Program-made: the position numbers and the translations under genes
Notes under the pieces: generated by a model
Seen by the model: the letters and a program-made list of their open reading frames with translations, nothing else
Database searches by the model: none
Told to the model about the DNA's origin: nothing
Assembly (NCBI GenBank): GCA_964384625.1
Contig: CAYLNH010000032.1
Coordinates: 1 to 39,075, forward strand
Length of the DNA: 39,075 nt
From: CAYLNH01 sp964384625
GTDB taxonomy: Bacteria > Verrucomicrobiota > Lentisphaeria > JABSQK01
Direction of reading: 5' to 3'
In this document: positions 1 to 8,475 of the stretch, in pieces
How the letters are laid out: the number at the start of each line of letters is the position of its first letter
How positions within the stretch are numbered: the first letter of the stretch is position 1

Positions 1-254
1 GGGAACTGGAGGTGGCTGTCTGGTGTAGGTGACCGATCCTGAAACTCCGCACCGCAAGCTCCTGCGCCTAGGCTTCGGCGCTCAAGAGGGGGCGGGATCT
101 CTATGCCGAATGCAGAGGGCAGTCATCGAGGGCCTACCGGTTGTCAACAAGACATTGCCGGAAACAGACAAGGAGGTCCTTGCGGGACGGATTTCAGGAT
201 CAGCCGACCGCCAAGGGAGTGCCTTGCCGACCATTCACCGGTGGACAGCGGATT

Positions 255-2321
255 TCACTGGAGCCGTTCAGCTGCCAGCACGAAGTAGTAGGTTGCATCG
301 AGGTCATCGATGTCGTCGGCAATCGGGTGATTCTGATAGTGGCTCTGGTCCGACCATTTCCCGAGTTTCAGCCGGTATCGCTGCCCTGGCCGAGCCTTTG
401 CCGGGGGCAGCAGTTTGCCCCCGCGCATGGCCACATGAACGGCGATCACGCGTTTCGCCTGCAGTTTGCCGGCAAGCACCTTCTGCACCGTGTACTCGGT
501 GCAGAGCATGGCCTCCGTATACGGCTCGATCTGCTCGACCGTCTTCGGTGTCGAACGACGTTTGACAACTGCCTCGATTTCGGCGACAACAACGGATTCG
601 GCCGGCGGCGCCAGGCGCACCGCGATGGCATAGCGCCGGACCAGCGAGCGCGCTTCCAGGGTCGCCCGGGTCGACGGAAACTCGGCCTGCAGTTTGGCGA
701 AGTACTTCTGGATGCGCCCGATTGCCGCGGCATTCGCTTTGGCAAAGCGGCGATCCGTCGCCAGCGGTTTTGCGCCTTTGGGCAGCTTGAACCCGGCCGC
801 CAGACGGCGAATGCGGACAAAGCCGCCCCAGGCCGTGTATTCCTGTTTGAAGTCGGCGTCTTCAGCCAGCTCGGCGAGCCGCCGGCCCGCGCGTTTCCCG
901 GCCGGCCGGGCGCCGAATTTGCGCCGCAGCTCCTGGTACAGGTCGACGGCCTCCCCCGGCGCGGTTGTCTCCATCGCAGCGGCCTGTTTCAACGCGTTGT
1001 CCGCCCAACCGTCCAGATGCGCCAGGACCCGCCTGGCCTCGGCGGCGCGTTCCGGTTTCTTGCTGTCCTTGCTGTAGCGCTCGAAACGCGCAAGGGTCGC
1101 CGGGTATGCCGACGGACGTTTGAGTTTCGCCAGATGCCCGGCCAGCAGCTCGGAATGAAGCCCGGCCAACGGGCCGGATTTCTGCCCGTTGCCGGCTGTG
1201 CCCGTGCCGTTGAATTCCGGGTTCGACACCCACACATCGGGCCAACGGTCGAGCGCATGACCACCCTCACGGCTTTTGCCCCGGTACCGTTTGCGGTCAT
1301 TGAAGGAATACCGAACCCCCTTACCGATCGGCTTGCCGGTCGCGGGATTCAGTTGGATCAGGAAGATCTCATAGTCGCCGTAGCCATGACTGTGCATGTC
1401 GCCCCCGCCCAACGCCAACAGCGACCGGTCCCGGCTCAAGGCCGGGAAATAGATATAGTTGTGACCGCGCGGCAGGAGCGGCTTCAGGCGCACGGTCGAA
1501 CGACGGCCGGTCGACAGATCAACCCTGCCGACCACCGATGCCCGCTGCATCCAGAACAACCAGTCGTCACGGCAGGAAATGCTTACCTGACAACCCCGCA
1601 GTTTCTTCATGGCGCCGACCTTTGCCGCTTCCCCCGGTTGCGCCACGACCTCGCCGTACGCCGCCCCGCCGCCCTGGGCGCAGATGAAATACTTGCCGCT
1701 GGGAGAAAGCTGCAGTTCGCGGCGACCGATGTGCGCCAGTTTCCGCCCGATCTTGCCCGCCGCCACGTCGAAGGCAAAGATCCCCTGCTCCGCCGGCAGG
1801 TTGACCAGCAGGGTCCGATTGTCCCGCCATTCGAAAACATGATCTTCCCCGGCGCCCCCGACGCGGCCGCGCAACTCCTTCAACTCGCGAGGATGCCCTG
1901 CCTTCAGCGTCCGCGGATCGATTTCCACGATCCACGCATCATAGGGGGAGACCACATATTCACCGTTATACAGGGTGCGGACGTTCTTGTCCCGGGTGGA
2001 ATTCCAGGACTTCCCGGCAAAGACAACGCGCCGCCCGTCGGGTGAGATCCGCGGCGCCAGATGGGCATACCCGTCTTCAGCCGCAGACCCGCTGATCATC
2101 GCCAGACCCGTCCCATCCAGATTGCGCTTCCAGATCCGGTATTTGCGGTTCGGGGTCCCCGTCGGTCGCCGCGATTCCCAGACAACATAGCCCTTTCGGC
2201 CGGCGGCCAGTTGCTTCATTGCCCGGCGGTCGGCCTCCGTTGCGTGGTCACTGGCGTCGAAACTGCCGGCGTCGACCAGAGTCACAGCCAGGACGGCCCA
2301 GATCACGGTCAATCCGCGCAT
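255..2321 (-). CDS. Secreted PD40/TolB-like beta-propeller protein with C-terminal module
   Basis: I do not recognise a specific function. The 688-residue product begins MRGLTVIWAVLAVTLVDAG, a signal peptide, so it is probably exported. The first half carries PD40/WD40-like blades, for example RISPDGRRVVFAG, LSPSGKYFICAQ and LSRDRSLLALGGG. A helical, Ala/Arg/Lys-rich stretch follows (about 370-560). The last ~115 residues form a module with GKLQAKRVIAVHV, GGKLLPPAKARPGQR and DDIDDLDATYY. The same pattern ends the SGNH hydrolase at 9797-11416. I chose the ATG at 2321 over the one at 2345 because GGAG lies 7 nt upstream and the signal peptide then starts at residue 1. Beta-propellers of this type often bind proteins or sugars, but no catalytic residues are evident. 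The coding call is firm; the role is open. Confidence 0.85.
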   Translation of the reverse strand: MRGLTVIWAVLAVTLVDAGSFDASDHATEADRRAMKQLAAGRKGYVVWESRRPTGTPNRKYRIWKRNLDGTGLAMISGSAAEDGYAHLAPRISPDGRRVVFAGKSWNSTRDKNVRTLYNGEYVVSPYDAWIVEIDPRTLKAGHPRELKELRGRVGGAGEDHVFEWRDNRTLLVNLPAEQGIFAFDVAAGKIGRKLAHIGRRELQLSPSGKYFICAQGGGAAYGEVVAQPGEAAKVGAMKKLRGCQVSISCRDDWLFWMQRASVVGRVDLSTGRRSTVRLKPLLPRGHNYIYFPALSRDRSLLALGGGDMHSHGYGDYEIFLIQLNPATGKPIGKGVRYSFNDRKRYRGKSREGGHALDRWPDVWVSNPEFNGTGTAGNGQKSGPLAGLHSELLAGHLAKLKRPSAYPATLARFERYSKDSKKPERAAEARRVLAHLDGWADNALKQAAAMETTAPGEAVDLYQELRRKFGARPAGKRAGRRLAELAEDADFKQEYTAWGGFVRIRRLAAGFKLPKGAKPLATDRRFAKANAAAIGRIQKYFAKLQAEFPSTRATLEARSLVRRYAIAVRLAPPAESVVVAEIEAVVKRRSTPKTVEQIEPYTEAMLCTEYTVQKVLAGKLQAKRVIAVHVAMRGGKLLPPAKARPGQRYRLKLGKWSDQSHYQNHPIADDIDDLDATYYFVLAAERLQ

Positions 2322-2451
2322 GTTGATTCTCCGGAGCTCAGGCATGACATCACTGATTTAGACTCCGTCACCGGCGCCGGGTTCCGGTCAGGTCACTAAA
2401 TGACTTTGGCGGCCTGTGGCAGCCGGGGGGGATTTCGTGCAGTTCGGGGAT

Positions 2452-2469
2452 GCCCGGCACAGGCCGGGC
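2452..2469 (-). terminator. Hairpin directly after ribE
   Basis: GCCCGGC and GCCGGGC pair over a 4-nt loop immediately after the ribE stop codon. There is no T-run, so this may be an RNA-stabilising or Rho-assisted end rather than a classical intrinsic terminator. Confidence 0.45.
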
Positions 2470-3072
2470 TCAGCTCCGGGCCGTCAGTTCCTCACGGCGA
2501 AGCACGTACTTGCCGACCATATCCATCTCAAGGTTGACCTTGGTACCGACGTCGTACTCGCAGATATTGGTCAATTCCAGGGTAATGGGAATGATGCAGA
2601 CGCGAAAGAAGTCGTCATGCAATTCAGCGACGGTAAGGCTGATGCCGTCCAGAGCGATGCTGCCCTTGTCGATGATCAGCATTTTCAAGTCCTCCGGGAT
2701 CGAGATATCCACAATCCAGTCATCGCCCTGGCGTCCGACGGCGCGCACGTCGGCGGTACCGTCAACGTGCCCCATGACGAGATGGCCGCCCAGTCGATCG
2801 CCCATTTTCAGGGGTCGTTCAAGGTTGACCTTGTTGCCGACGGGCACGGTTCCCAGGTTGGTCTTATTGAGGGTCTGGGCCATCGTGTGAAACGTCAGGA
2901 TCTGGTTTTCGGGATCGATGGTTTCCGCGGACAGACAGGTGCCGTTAACGGCAATGGAGCCGCCGTGTTCGAGTTCTTCGGCCAGATGGGTTGCGATCGT
3001 CAGTTTGCCGGCATCCCCCAGCATCTCACGGTCCTGCAGTATTCCTGTGCACTCAACTATACCTGTGAACAT
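2470..3072 (-). CDS. ribE: Riboflavin synthase, alpha subunit
   Basis: Riboflavin synthase catalyses the last step of riboflavin synthesis, the dismutation of two 6,7-dimethyl-8-ribityllumazine molecules to riboflavin and a pyrimidine. The 200-residue length is normal for the family. The invariant N-terminus MFTGIVE is present. The two lumazine-binding half-domains are visible: NGTCLSAETI in the first and DKGSIALDGISLTV in the second, separated by GGHLVMGHVDGTA. It lies last in the operon and its ATG sits inside the end of ribD (20-nt overlap), which suggests translational coupling. No ribH or ribBA gene is nearby, so the remaining riboflavin steps must be encoded elsewhere. It is sometimes called ribC in other species. 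Confidence 0.96.
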   Translation of the reverse strand: MFTGIVECTGILQDREMLGDAGKLTIATHLAEELEHGGSIAVNGTCLSAETIDPENQILTFHTMAQTLNKTNLGTVPVGNKVNLERPLKMGDRLGGHLVMGHVDGTADVRAVGRQGDDWIVDISIPEDLKMLIIDKGSIALDGISLTVAELHDDFFRVCIIPITLELTNICEYDVGTKVNLEMDMVGKYVLRREELTARS

Positions 3073-4093
3073 CGCTCAAATATCCTGTGATTAGAATGTC
3101 ATTGCCGATCTGTCGGCAGACGGGATCGGCCAGTTCGCGGGCGGCGGCCAGCGACGCCGGATCGGGACCGCCGACAGCCGGCCGGCTGTTCGTGCCGCCG
3201 AGGATTTTCGGCGCCACGAAGAACGCTACTTTATCCACCAAACCATGATTGAGCAACTCACCGGCGAGTTCGCCGCCGCCTTCGACCAGCAACGCGGTGA
3301 TCTCTTCCGCACCCAGGCTTTGCAGCAGTTCCTGCCAATCCGATCGCGTGGCGCAGGACACGACGCGGGTTTCGGCGCCGCCGTCATTGAGCAGCCGGGC
3401 GTTGCCGAGCTGACTGGACCGGCTGGCGACCAGGCGCAAGGGCTGGCGCGGCCAGTCCGGCGGCTGCCGCACCGTCAGTTGCGGATCATCACACCGTACG
3501 GTTTCGCCCCCCACCAGGACGGCATCGGCCCATTGGCGCAACCGCTGTACTTCGGCCCTCGATGATTCCCCGGAAATCCACCGGGAATCTCCAGCGGCGG
3601 TCGCGATACGGCCATCGAGGGTGACGGCGAGTTTCAGCAGGACGTACGGGCGGCGATATCGGATCCAGCAGTTGAATGCCTCGTTCAGCTGCCTGCAGGC
3701 GGCCGCCTCAACCCCGACGCGGACTTCGATGCCGGCGCGTTCCAGCAGGTCAACGGCGCGGCCGGCGTGGTCCGGATTTGGATCGAGACAGCCGATCACC
3801 ACGCGTGTAACGCCGGCGGCCACAACGGCATCGACGCAGGGGGGGGTCCGACCGGCAGTGGAACAGGGCTCAAGCGTAACAAACAGAGACGCCCCGCAGG
3901 CGCTGTCTCCAGCTTCCTGCAGGGCGTGAATCTCGGCGTGCGGTCCGCCCGCTTCCTGATGCCAGCCTCGGCCGACCGTCTTACCGGCCTGACTGACGAT
4001 TGCTCCTACCAGCGGATTGGGGCTGGTCCGGCCCCAGGCTTTGGCTGCCAGGCGCAAGGCCCGGCGCATCAAGCGGGCGTCCGAATCGCTCAA
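3053..4093 (-). CDS. ribD: Bifunctional riboflavin deaminase/reductase RibD
   Basis: RibD deaminates the pyrimidine product of GTP cyclohydrolase II and then reduces its ribosyl side chain. The 346-residue protein has both expected domains. The N-terminal cytidine-deaminase-like domain has the zinc motif HAE at 52-54 and PC-x8-C at 76-86 (within EPCSTAGRTPPC). The C-terminal reductase domain begins near KLAVTLDGRIATAAGDSRW and includes VLVGGETVRCDDPQLTVR and LLVEGGGELAGELL. The likely start is a TTG at 4093, one base after the stop of the upstream coiled-coil gene. The A/G-rich end of that gene would serve as ribosome-binding site. The next in-frame ATG is eight codons in, just before the conserved RRAL-LA segment, so TTG fits the family length better. 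Confidence 0.95.
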   Translation of the reverse strand: MSDSDARLMRRALRLAAKAWGRTSPNPLVGAIVSQAGKTVGRGWHQEAGGPHAEIHALQEAGDSACGASLFVTLEPCSTAGRTPPCVDAVVAAGVTRVVIGCLDPNPDHAGRAVDLLERAGIEVRVGVEAAACRQLNEAFNCWIRYRRPYVLLKLAVTLDGRIATAAGDSRWISGESSRAEVQRLRQWADAVLVGGETVRCDDPQLTVRQPPDWPRQPLRLVASRSSQLGNARLLNDGGAETRVVSCATRSDWQELLQSLGAEEITALLVEGGGELAGELLNHGLVDKVAFFVAPKILGGTNSRPAVGGPDPASLAAARELADPVCRQIGNDILITGYLSDVHRYS

Positions 4094-4094
4094 A

Positions 4095-6563
4095 CTATTT
4101 CTTTTTCTTCTCGGCTTCCTTTTTCATCGACATCATGTCGATTTCATCGAGGCTGCCGTAGGGCTTCAGGTCGTGGATCGCCTTGTCGTAGACCGACTTG
4201 GCATCTTCGTAGGCCTGCTTATTGCGCTCCAGCTCACGCTCGGTGAACTTGGCCATGTAGGCGTTGTAATCAGCCAGGCGGTAGATCTTGACGGCGTCGG
4301 CTTCGGCCTTACGCATGCGATCAACCGCTTCCTTGATGGCGAGACGCAACGGATCGAGTTCGACGTCGACCTCATCCTTCTCGCTCTTCGGCTTCTTGAT
4401 CTTTTCTTCCTCGATGACGACGATCTGCTTGCGGATGGCGCGGACATCGGCGGTGTCTTTGGCGAGCTTGATGCGATGCAGGTCGTAGGCTTCCCGGGCT
4501 TCCGAGACGTCTTTGGTGGCATCGATGACCGCTTTCTTGGCCGCCGGGATCCGTTCCTTGTAGTACTTCGCTTCACGCTTGTAGTGCTCGATCTTGGACT
4601 TCAGGTCGTCGATCTTTTCCTTGAAGGTGCCGTAACGGACCTGGGCTTCCATGGCGATTTCCATGAAGCGCTGCCCGGCTTCGCGGCGGCGCACCATTTT
4701 GTCGGCGGCTTCCGCCTGGGCCCGCGCTTCGGCTTCCGCTTCTTTCGCGACCTTGGCAACCTGTTCGAGCTTCGATTTGATGGAATCAGCTTCGGACTGC
4801 AGGCTCTGGTAATCGGCCTTGGCGCCGGGCAGAGCGCGCTGGCTCTTGGTGATCCGCTTGGTCACGTCGTCGAGCTTGTCTTCGGCGTCGTCGAGGTTGC
4901 CCTCGGCCTCACGCAGTTCGCGTTTGGCGGTGATCAGCTCCCGCTCTTTCGCGTCGATCTTCTTCTCGATCTGCGTGATATCACCGGCGAGCTCGGCGAG
5001 CATGGCTTTGGCCTTGGCGGCGGCTTCGGCTTCGCGTTTTGCCTCTTCTTCTTCGGCCTTCCGCGCGGCTTCTTCCTTGGCCTTCCGCTCGGCTTCTTTC
5101 CTGGCGGCAGCCTCTGCTTCGGCTTTGCGCTCGGCCTCTTCCTTGGCCTGTTTCTCGGCTTCCTTCTTGGCCTTTTCTTCGGCCTTGCGCTTGGCTTCCA
5201 TCTCCTTACGCTTGGCTTCGGCTGCCTCGCGGGCTTTCCGCTCAGCTTCCTTCTTGGCCGCGGCTTCGGCTTCCGCCTTCTTCTCGGCTGCTTCGGCGGC
5301 TTTCCAATCGGCCAGCCATTTCTTCTCGCCTTCGGTCTCCGGCTCAGCGCCCTTCTTCAAGGCGCGCTTACGGAAGAAACCGGGCTCTTCCATCTTCTCG
5401 GCCTTGGCCTCGGCCGCTTCCTTCTTGGCCTCTGCCGCTTCCTTCTTGGCCGCGGCTTCGGCTTCCGCCTTTTTCTCGGCGGCTTCGGCGGCTTTCCAAT
5501 CAGCCAGCCATTTCTTCTCGCCCTCGGTCTCCGGCTCAGCGCCCTTCTTCAGGGCGCGCTTCCGGAAGAAACCGGGCTCTTCCATCCCTTCGGCCTTGGC
5601 TTCCGCAGCTTCTTTCTTGGCTTCTTCGGCTTCCTTCTTGGCCTTGGCTTCGGCTTCCGCCTTTTCCTTGGCAGCTTCCGCTTCGGCTTCTTTCTTCAAA
5701 CCTTCTTTATAGGCCGCCAGCCATTTCTTCTCGCCTTCGGTCTTCGGTTCGGCGCCTTTCTTCAACGCGCGCCGGCGCCAGAAACCGGGCTCCTCCATCC
5801 CTTCTTCCTTGGCTTCTGCCGCTTCTTTTTCGGCCTTGGCTTTGGCTTCGGCTTCCTTTTTCGCCTTCTTCTCGGCCTCTTTCTTGGCCTTCATCTCGGC
5901 TTCTTTCTTCTTCTGCTCTTCGGACTTGGCGCCGAACAGCCGGGCGAAGAAACCGGGCTTCTTCTCTTTCTTCTCTTCCTTGGCCTCTTCTTCGGCCTCT
6001 TCCTTGGCTGCTTCCTTCTTCTCGTCCTGGACCTTGATGGTCGCGACTTCCGGGAAGGCGCCGGGGTGGAAGCGCAGGAAACCGTCGGGGCGAATGCCGA
6101 GGCCCAGCGAGGATTGGAGGTCGTCGGTCCGGCGTACAGCCGTATTCTTCCGGGCCCGTTTGGCGTCGCGCTTGGCCTTTTTCAAGGCTTCCTCAAGCTG
6201 CTCCAGTTCGGATTCGGTCTGCGCCAGCTTCTTCTCGGCGGCAGCCTTCTTGGCCTTCGCGTCGGCGACGGCCTTCTGGGCGTCGGCCAGGATCTTCTCA
6301 CCATTGGCCACGTCCTTTTCGATGGCCGCCAGTTCCTTCTTGGCGGCGTCGGCTTCCGCCTGCGCCTCCCGATGCTCCTTGGTCATCTCGAGCTGTTCGG
6401 CTCTGGCGTCTTCGGCCCGTTCGCGGGCAGCGGCTTCAGCCTTCCGGGCCTGTTCAATGTCTTCCGGCGTAACCTTCAGCCCGGCAAAAATGCCGGTGCC
6501 GGCAAGCAACAGAAGCACCATCATACTGCGAGCCAGTTTTCGTGCGGTAAGAGAGACAGGCAT
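4095..6563 (-). CDS. Large secreted Ala/Lys/Glu coiled-coil protein with internal repeats
   Basis: No function is recognised. The 822-residue product starts with a signal peptide (LARSMMVLLLLAGTGIFAG). It is otherwise almost wholly Ala, Lys, Glu and Arg in long predicted coiled coils (about 30-150 and 420-800). The middle carries three near-identical repeats starting near residues 254, 326 and 390. Each reads MEEPGF-x-R-x-RALKKGAEP, then TEGEKKWLA and an A/K/E helix; a weaker fourth relative (KPGFFARLFG) lies near 201. The ATG at 6563 has an excellent Shine-Dalgarno sequence (AGGAGGGTGA). It is the first gene of the apparent operon with ribD and ribE, ending one base before the ribD TTG. A structural or periplasmic scaffold role is possible, but composition alone cannot show it. 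Low complexity may confuse homology searches. Confidence 0.85.
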   Translation of the reverse strand: MPVSLTARKLARSMMVLLLLAGTGIFAGLKVTPEDIEQARKAEAAARERAEDARAEQLEMTKEHREAQAEADAAKKELAAIEKDVANGEKILADAQKAVADAKAKKAAAEKKLAQTESELEQLEEALKKAKRDAKRARKNTAVRRTDDLQSSLGLGIRPDGFLRFHPGAFPEVATIKVQDEKKEAAKEEAEEEAKEEKKEKKPGFFARLFGAKSEEQKKKEAEMKAKKEAEKKAKKEAEAKAKAEKEAAEAKEEGMEEPGFWRRRALKKGAEPKTEGEKKWLAAYKEGLKKEAEAEAAKEKAEAEAKAKKEAEEAKKEAAEAKAEGMEEPGFFRKRALKKGAEPETEGEKKWLADWKAAEAAEKKAEAEAAAKKEAAEAKKEAAEAKAEKMEEPGFFRKRALKKGAEPETEGEKKWLADWKAAEAAEKKAEAEAAAKKEAERKAREAAEAKRKEMEAKRKAEEKAKKEAEKQAKEEAERKAEAEAAARKEAERKAKEEAARKAEEEEAKREAEAAAKAKAMLAELAGDITQIEKKIDAKERELITAKRELREAEGNLDDAEDKLDDVTKRITKSQRALPGAKADYQSLQSEADSIKSKLEQVAKVAKEAEAEARAQAEAADKMVRRREAGQRFMEIAMEAQVRYGTFKEKIDDLKSKIEHYKREAKYYKERIPAAKKAVIDATKDVSEAREAYDLHRIKLAKDTADVRAIRKQIVVIEEEKIKKPKSEKDEVDVELDPLRLAIKEAVDRMRKAEADAVKIYRLADYNAYMAKFTERELERNKQAYEDAKSVYDKAIHDLKPYGSLDEIDMMSMKKEAEKKKK

Positions 6564-6570
6564 GCGTCAC

Positions 6571-6580
6571 CCTCCTTTGG
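6571..6580 (-). promoter_or_regulatory. Strong ribosome-binding site of the coiled-coil gene
   Basis: On the minus strand AAAGGAGGGTGACGC precedes the ATG at 6563. It is one of the best Shine-Dalgarno matches in the window and fixes the start. Confidence 0.75.
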
Positions 6581-6630
6581 TTTGTTTACCTAGTACCTGG
6601 CAAATATTCTCCGACAATCCACGATCCAGT

Positions 6631-6646
6631 TATGCCGATAGGCATA
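6631..6646 (-). promoter_or_regulatory. Leader hairpin between promoter and coiled-coil gene
   Basis: TATGCC-GATA-GGCATA is a perfect 6-bp inverted repeat in the roughly 90-nt untranslated leader. It could be an operator or an mRNA hairpin. It is not an FMN riboswitch. Confidence 0.35.
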
Positions 6647-6662
6647 GAGGAATAGCAGGTGG

Positions 6663-6691
6663 AGTATATACCCGCGCCCCCCTCATTGCAA
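6663..6691 (-). promoter_or_regulatory. Candidate sigma-70 promoter of the coiled-coil/ribDE operon
   Basis: On the minus strand TTGCAA and TATACT are separated by 17 nt, close to the sigma-70 consensus, giving a predicted start near 6656. A similar GGTATATACTtCC sequence precedes the gene starting at 13243. Confidence 0.55.
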
Positions 6692-6722
6692 CATGAAATC
6701 CTCATTTTTTCCCTGCTCCCGG

Positions 6723-7748
6723 CTAGGGGATGACAACGGCGTCCAGCAGCGCCGAAACAAGCTCAGAACTGCTCATTCCCTCGGCTTCGGCTTCGTAGCT
6801 CGGCGTCACCCGGTGGCGCAGCACATCCAGGGCGATCGCCTTGATATCGTCCGGCACGACATAGGCGCGGCCTTCGAGGAAGGCGAAGGCCTTGGCGGCG
6901 AGGGCGAGGCTGAGCGTTGCGCGCGGGGAGGCGCCGTACTGGATCAGCGGGCGGAAGCGTTCAAGCGACGCCGGCTTCTGCCGCTCGGACAACTCCTCCA
7001 GCGCGAGTCTGGAGGCCATCACGAGATCGAGAATATACCCGGCGGCCCGGGGATCCAGATAGACCCGGTCGACCAGGTCGCGGGCGGCCAGGATTTCCGC
7101 CGAACTCGCCGCCGCGGCCGCCGTCGTTTCCACTTGCGGGTGGCCCATGCGCTCGAGGATCAACTCCTCTTCCGGCCGCGAGGGGTAATCAAGGAGGACC
7201 TTGAGCATGAAGCGATCCACCTGTGCCTCCGGCAGCGGATACGTACCTTCCAGTTCAATTGGATTCTGCGTCGCCATCACCAGGAACGGGTTGGGCAGCG
7301 GCATGCTCTCGCCGCCGAGGGTAACCTGCCGTTCCTGCATCGCTTCCAGCAGGGCGCTCTGGACCTTGGCCGGGGCGCGGTTGATCTCGTCGGCGAGGAT
7401 CAGGTTGGCAAAGACCGGGCCGCGGCGGGTGACGAACTCATGCTCCCGCGAATCGTAGATCTGCGTTCCGAGCAGGTCGGCCGGCAGCAAGTCGGGGGTG
7501 AACTGGAGGCGGGCGAACCGGCAGCCGACCGATTCGGCCAGGACTTTGATGGCCAGCGTTTTCGCCAGCCCCGGCACGCCTTCGACAAGCAGGTGGCCGT
7601 TGGCCACGAGGCCGATCAGCATCCGGGTCACCAGTTCGTCCTGGCCCACCACGAAACGGCCGACTTCCGCCCGCACGCGCGCGGCAAAAGCACACCCGGC
7701 CTCGATACGTTCCTGCAGCTCGCGGATCTCGCGGTCGTCCATGGTCAC
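6723..7748 (-). CDS. MoxR-family AAA+ ATPase
   Basis: MoxR ATPases act as chaperone-like ATPases, usually with von Willebrand factor A or DUF58 partners. The 341-residue protein shows the Walker A motif GVPGLAKT (57-64), Walker B LILADE (116-121), the family sequence INRAPAKVQSALLEAMQE, and the sensor segment MATQNPIELEGTYPLPEAQ-DRF. I chose the GTG start at 7748, which overlaps the upstream stop as GTGA and has GGAG 8 nt upstream. An ATG two codons later is the alternative. Unusually, no DUF58, VWA or transglutaminase gene follows: the next gene on this strand begins about 160 bp downstream with its own promoter. The pairing with an isochorismatase-like hydrolase is therefore notable. ATPase assignment is firm; the client is unknown. 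Confidence 0.93.
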   Translation of the reverse strand: MTMDDREIRELQERIEAGCAFAARVRAEVGRFVVGQDELVTRMLIGLVANGHLLVEGVPGLAKTLAIKVLAESVGCRFARLQFTPDLLPADLLGTQIYDSREHEFVTRRGPVFANLILADEINRAPAKVQSALLEAMQERQVTLGGESMPLPNPFLVMATQNPIELEGTYPLPEAQVDRFMLKVLLDYPSRPEEELILERMGHPQVETTAAAAASSAEILAARDLVDRVYLDPRAAGYILDLVMASRLALEELSERQKPASLERFRPLIQYGASPRATLSLALAAKAFAFLEGRAYVVPDDIKAIALDVLRHRVTPSYEAEAEGMSSSELVSALLDAVVIP

Positions 7749-8284
7749 TTGACAATCTCCAAAATCGCTTTGAACTCGGCGCCGGCGGCGGCGCCCAGCA
7801 TTTCAAACAGCGCCATCTCGACGCTGGACATCTCGACCCCGGCCGCCTCCATCCGGCGCAACGCCACATCCCGATTCTGCCGCGTCCGGCTGGCAACGGC
7901 GTCCGTCGCAAGATGGACTTCGAAGCCGTGATCGAGCAGTTGCAGCGCGGTTTGACAGACGCAGACATGGGCCTCGATGCCGGCAACCACAACCTGGCGG
8001 CGGTCAAGCGCTTCGAGGGCTGCCGAGAACGCCGGTTCGCCGCCGCAGCCGAACGACGTCTTCTCGACGGCGGCGGCGTCGCCAAGGACCTCCTGGAGCC
8101 CGGCACACGTCGGTCCCAGGCCTTTGGGGTATTGTTCGGTGTGCAGAATCGGCACCTGGAGGGCCCGGCAGCCGGCAGCCAGTTTGCGGGCGGCGGCCAG
8201 GAGTTCGTCGGCCCCGTGAACGGCCGGCAGGAGTTTCTCCTGGATATCGACCAGCACGAGAACGGCGGTTTCACGACTTAACAT
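7745..8284 (-). CDS. Isochorismatase-family cysteine hydrolase
   Basis: This is a small cytosolic hydrolase of the isochorismatase-like (YcaC/nicotinamidase) superfamily. The 179 residues fit. The catalytic triad candidates are Asp13 (LVDIQEKLLP), Lys75 (EKTSFGC) and Cys108 (GIEAHVCV), and the cis-peptide region IEAHVCV-TAL is conserved. The substrate cannot be read from sequence; many members of this subgroup have none assigned. The start is an ATG at 8284 with only a weak GGA upstream. The stop overlaps the moxR-type GTG by 4 nt, so the two genes are very probably cotranscribed and translationally coupled. Confidence 0.88.
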   Translation of the reverse strand: MLSRETAVLVLVDIQEKLLPAVHGADELLAAARKLAAGCRALQVPILHTEQYPKGLGPTCAGLQEVLGDAAAVEKTSFGCGGEPAFSAALEALDRRQVVVAGIEAHVCVCQTALQLLDHGFEVHLATDAVASRTRQNRDVALRRMEAAGVEMSSVEMALFEMLGAAAGAEFKAILEIVK

Positions 8285-8475
8285 GGCAGAGTTCCGGACG
8301 TTGTCTTACTGTAGGGTCGCGGCCCGAGCCGCTGTAATTGGAGCACAGCCGCCGGGCCATTGCAAGATTCGGACCGGGAAAAGTTATTTTGGCGAATTAC
8401 CGAGAAAATTGAATCAAAGGTCTATGGGGCTGCATCATAATCAGCACAACAGACCGGAACAGGAGGTTCCCGCAG

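Noticed and set aside
3..32. C-terminal end of a gene entering from the left (ELEVAVWCR then stop)
   Set aside because: Only nine codons before a stop; too short to support a gene call.
141..2045. Long open frame on the plus strand opposite the beta-propeller gene
   Set aside because: It has no ribosome-binding site or recognisable domains. The minus-strand gene has a signal peptide, motifs and a good start.
4017..6593. 858-residue plus-strand frame rich in Phe, Leu and Gly
   Set aside because: It is the shadow of the coiled-coil gene: GAG/AAG/GCC codons read backwards give Leu, Phe and Gly.
6564..6722. FMN riboswitch before the operon containing ribDE
   Set aside because: The leader is only about 90 nt and has a single 6-bp hairpin; the FMN aptamer needs a longer multi-helix structure that is not visible.
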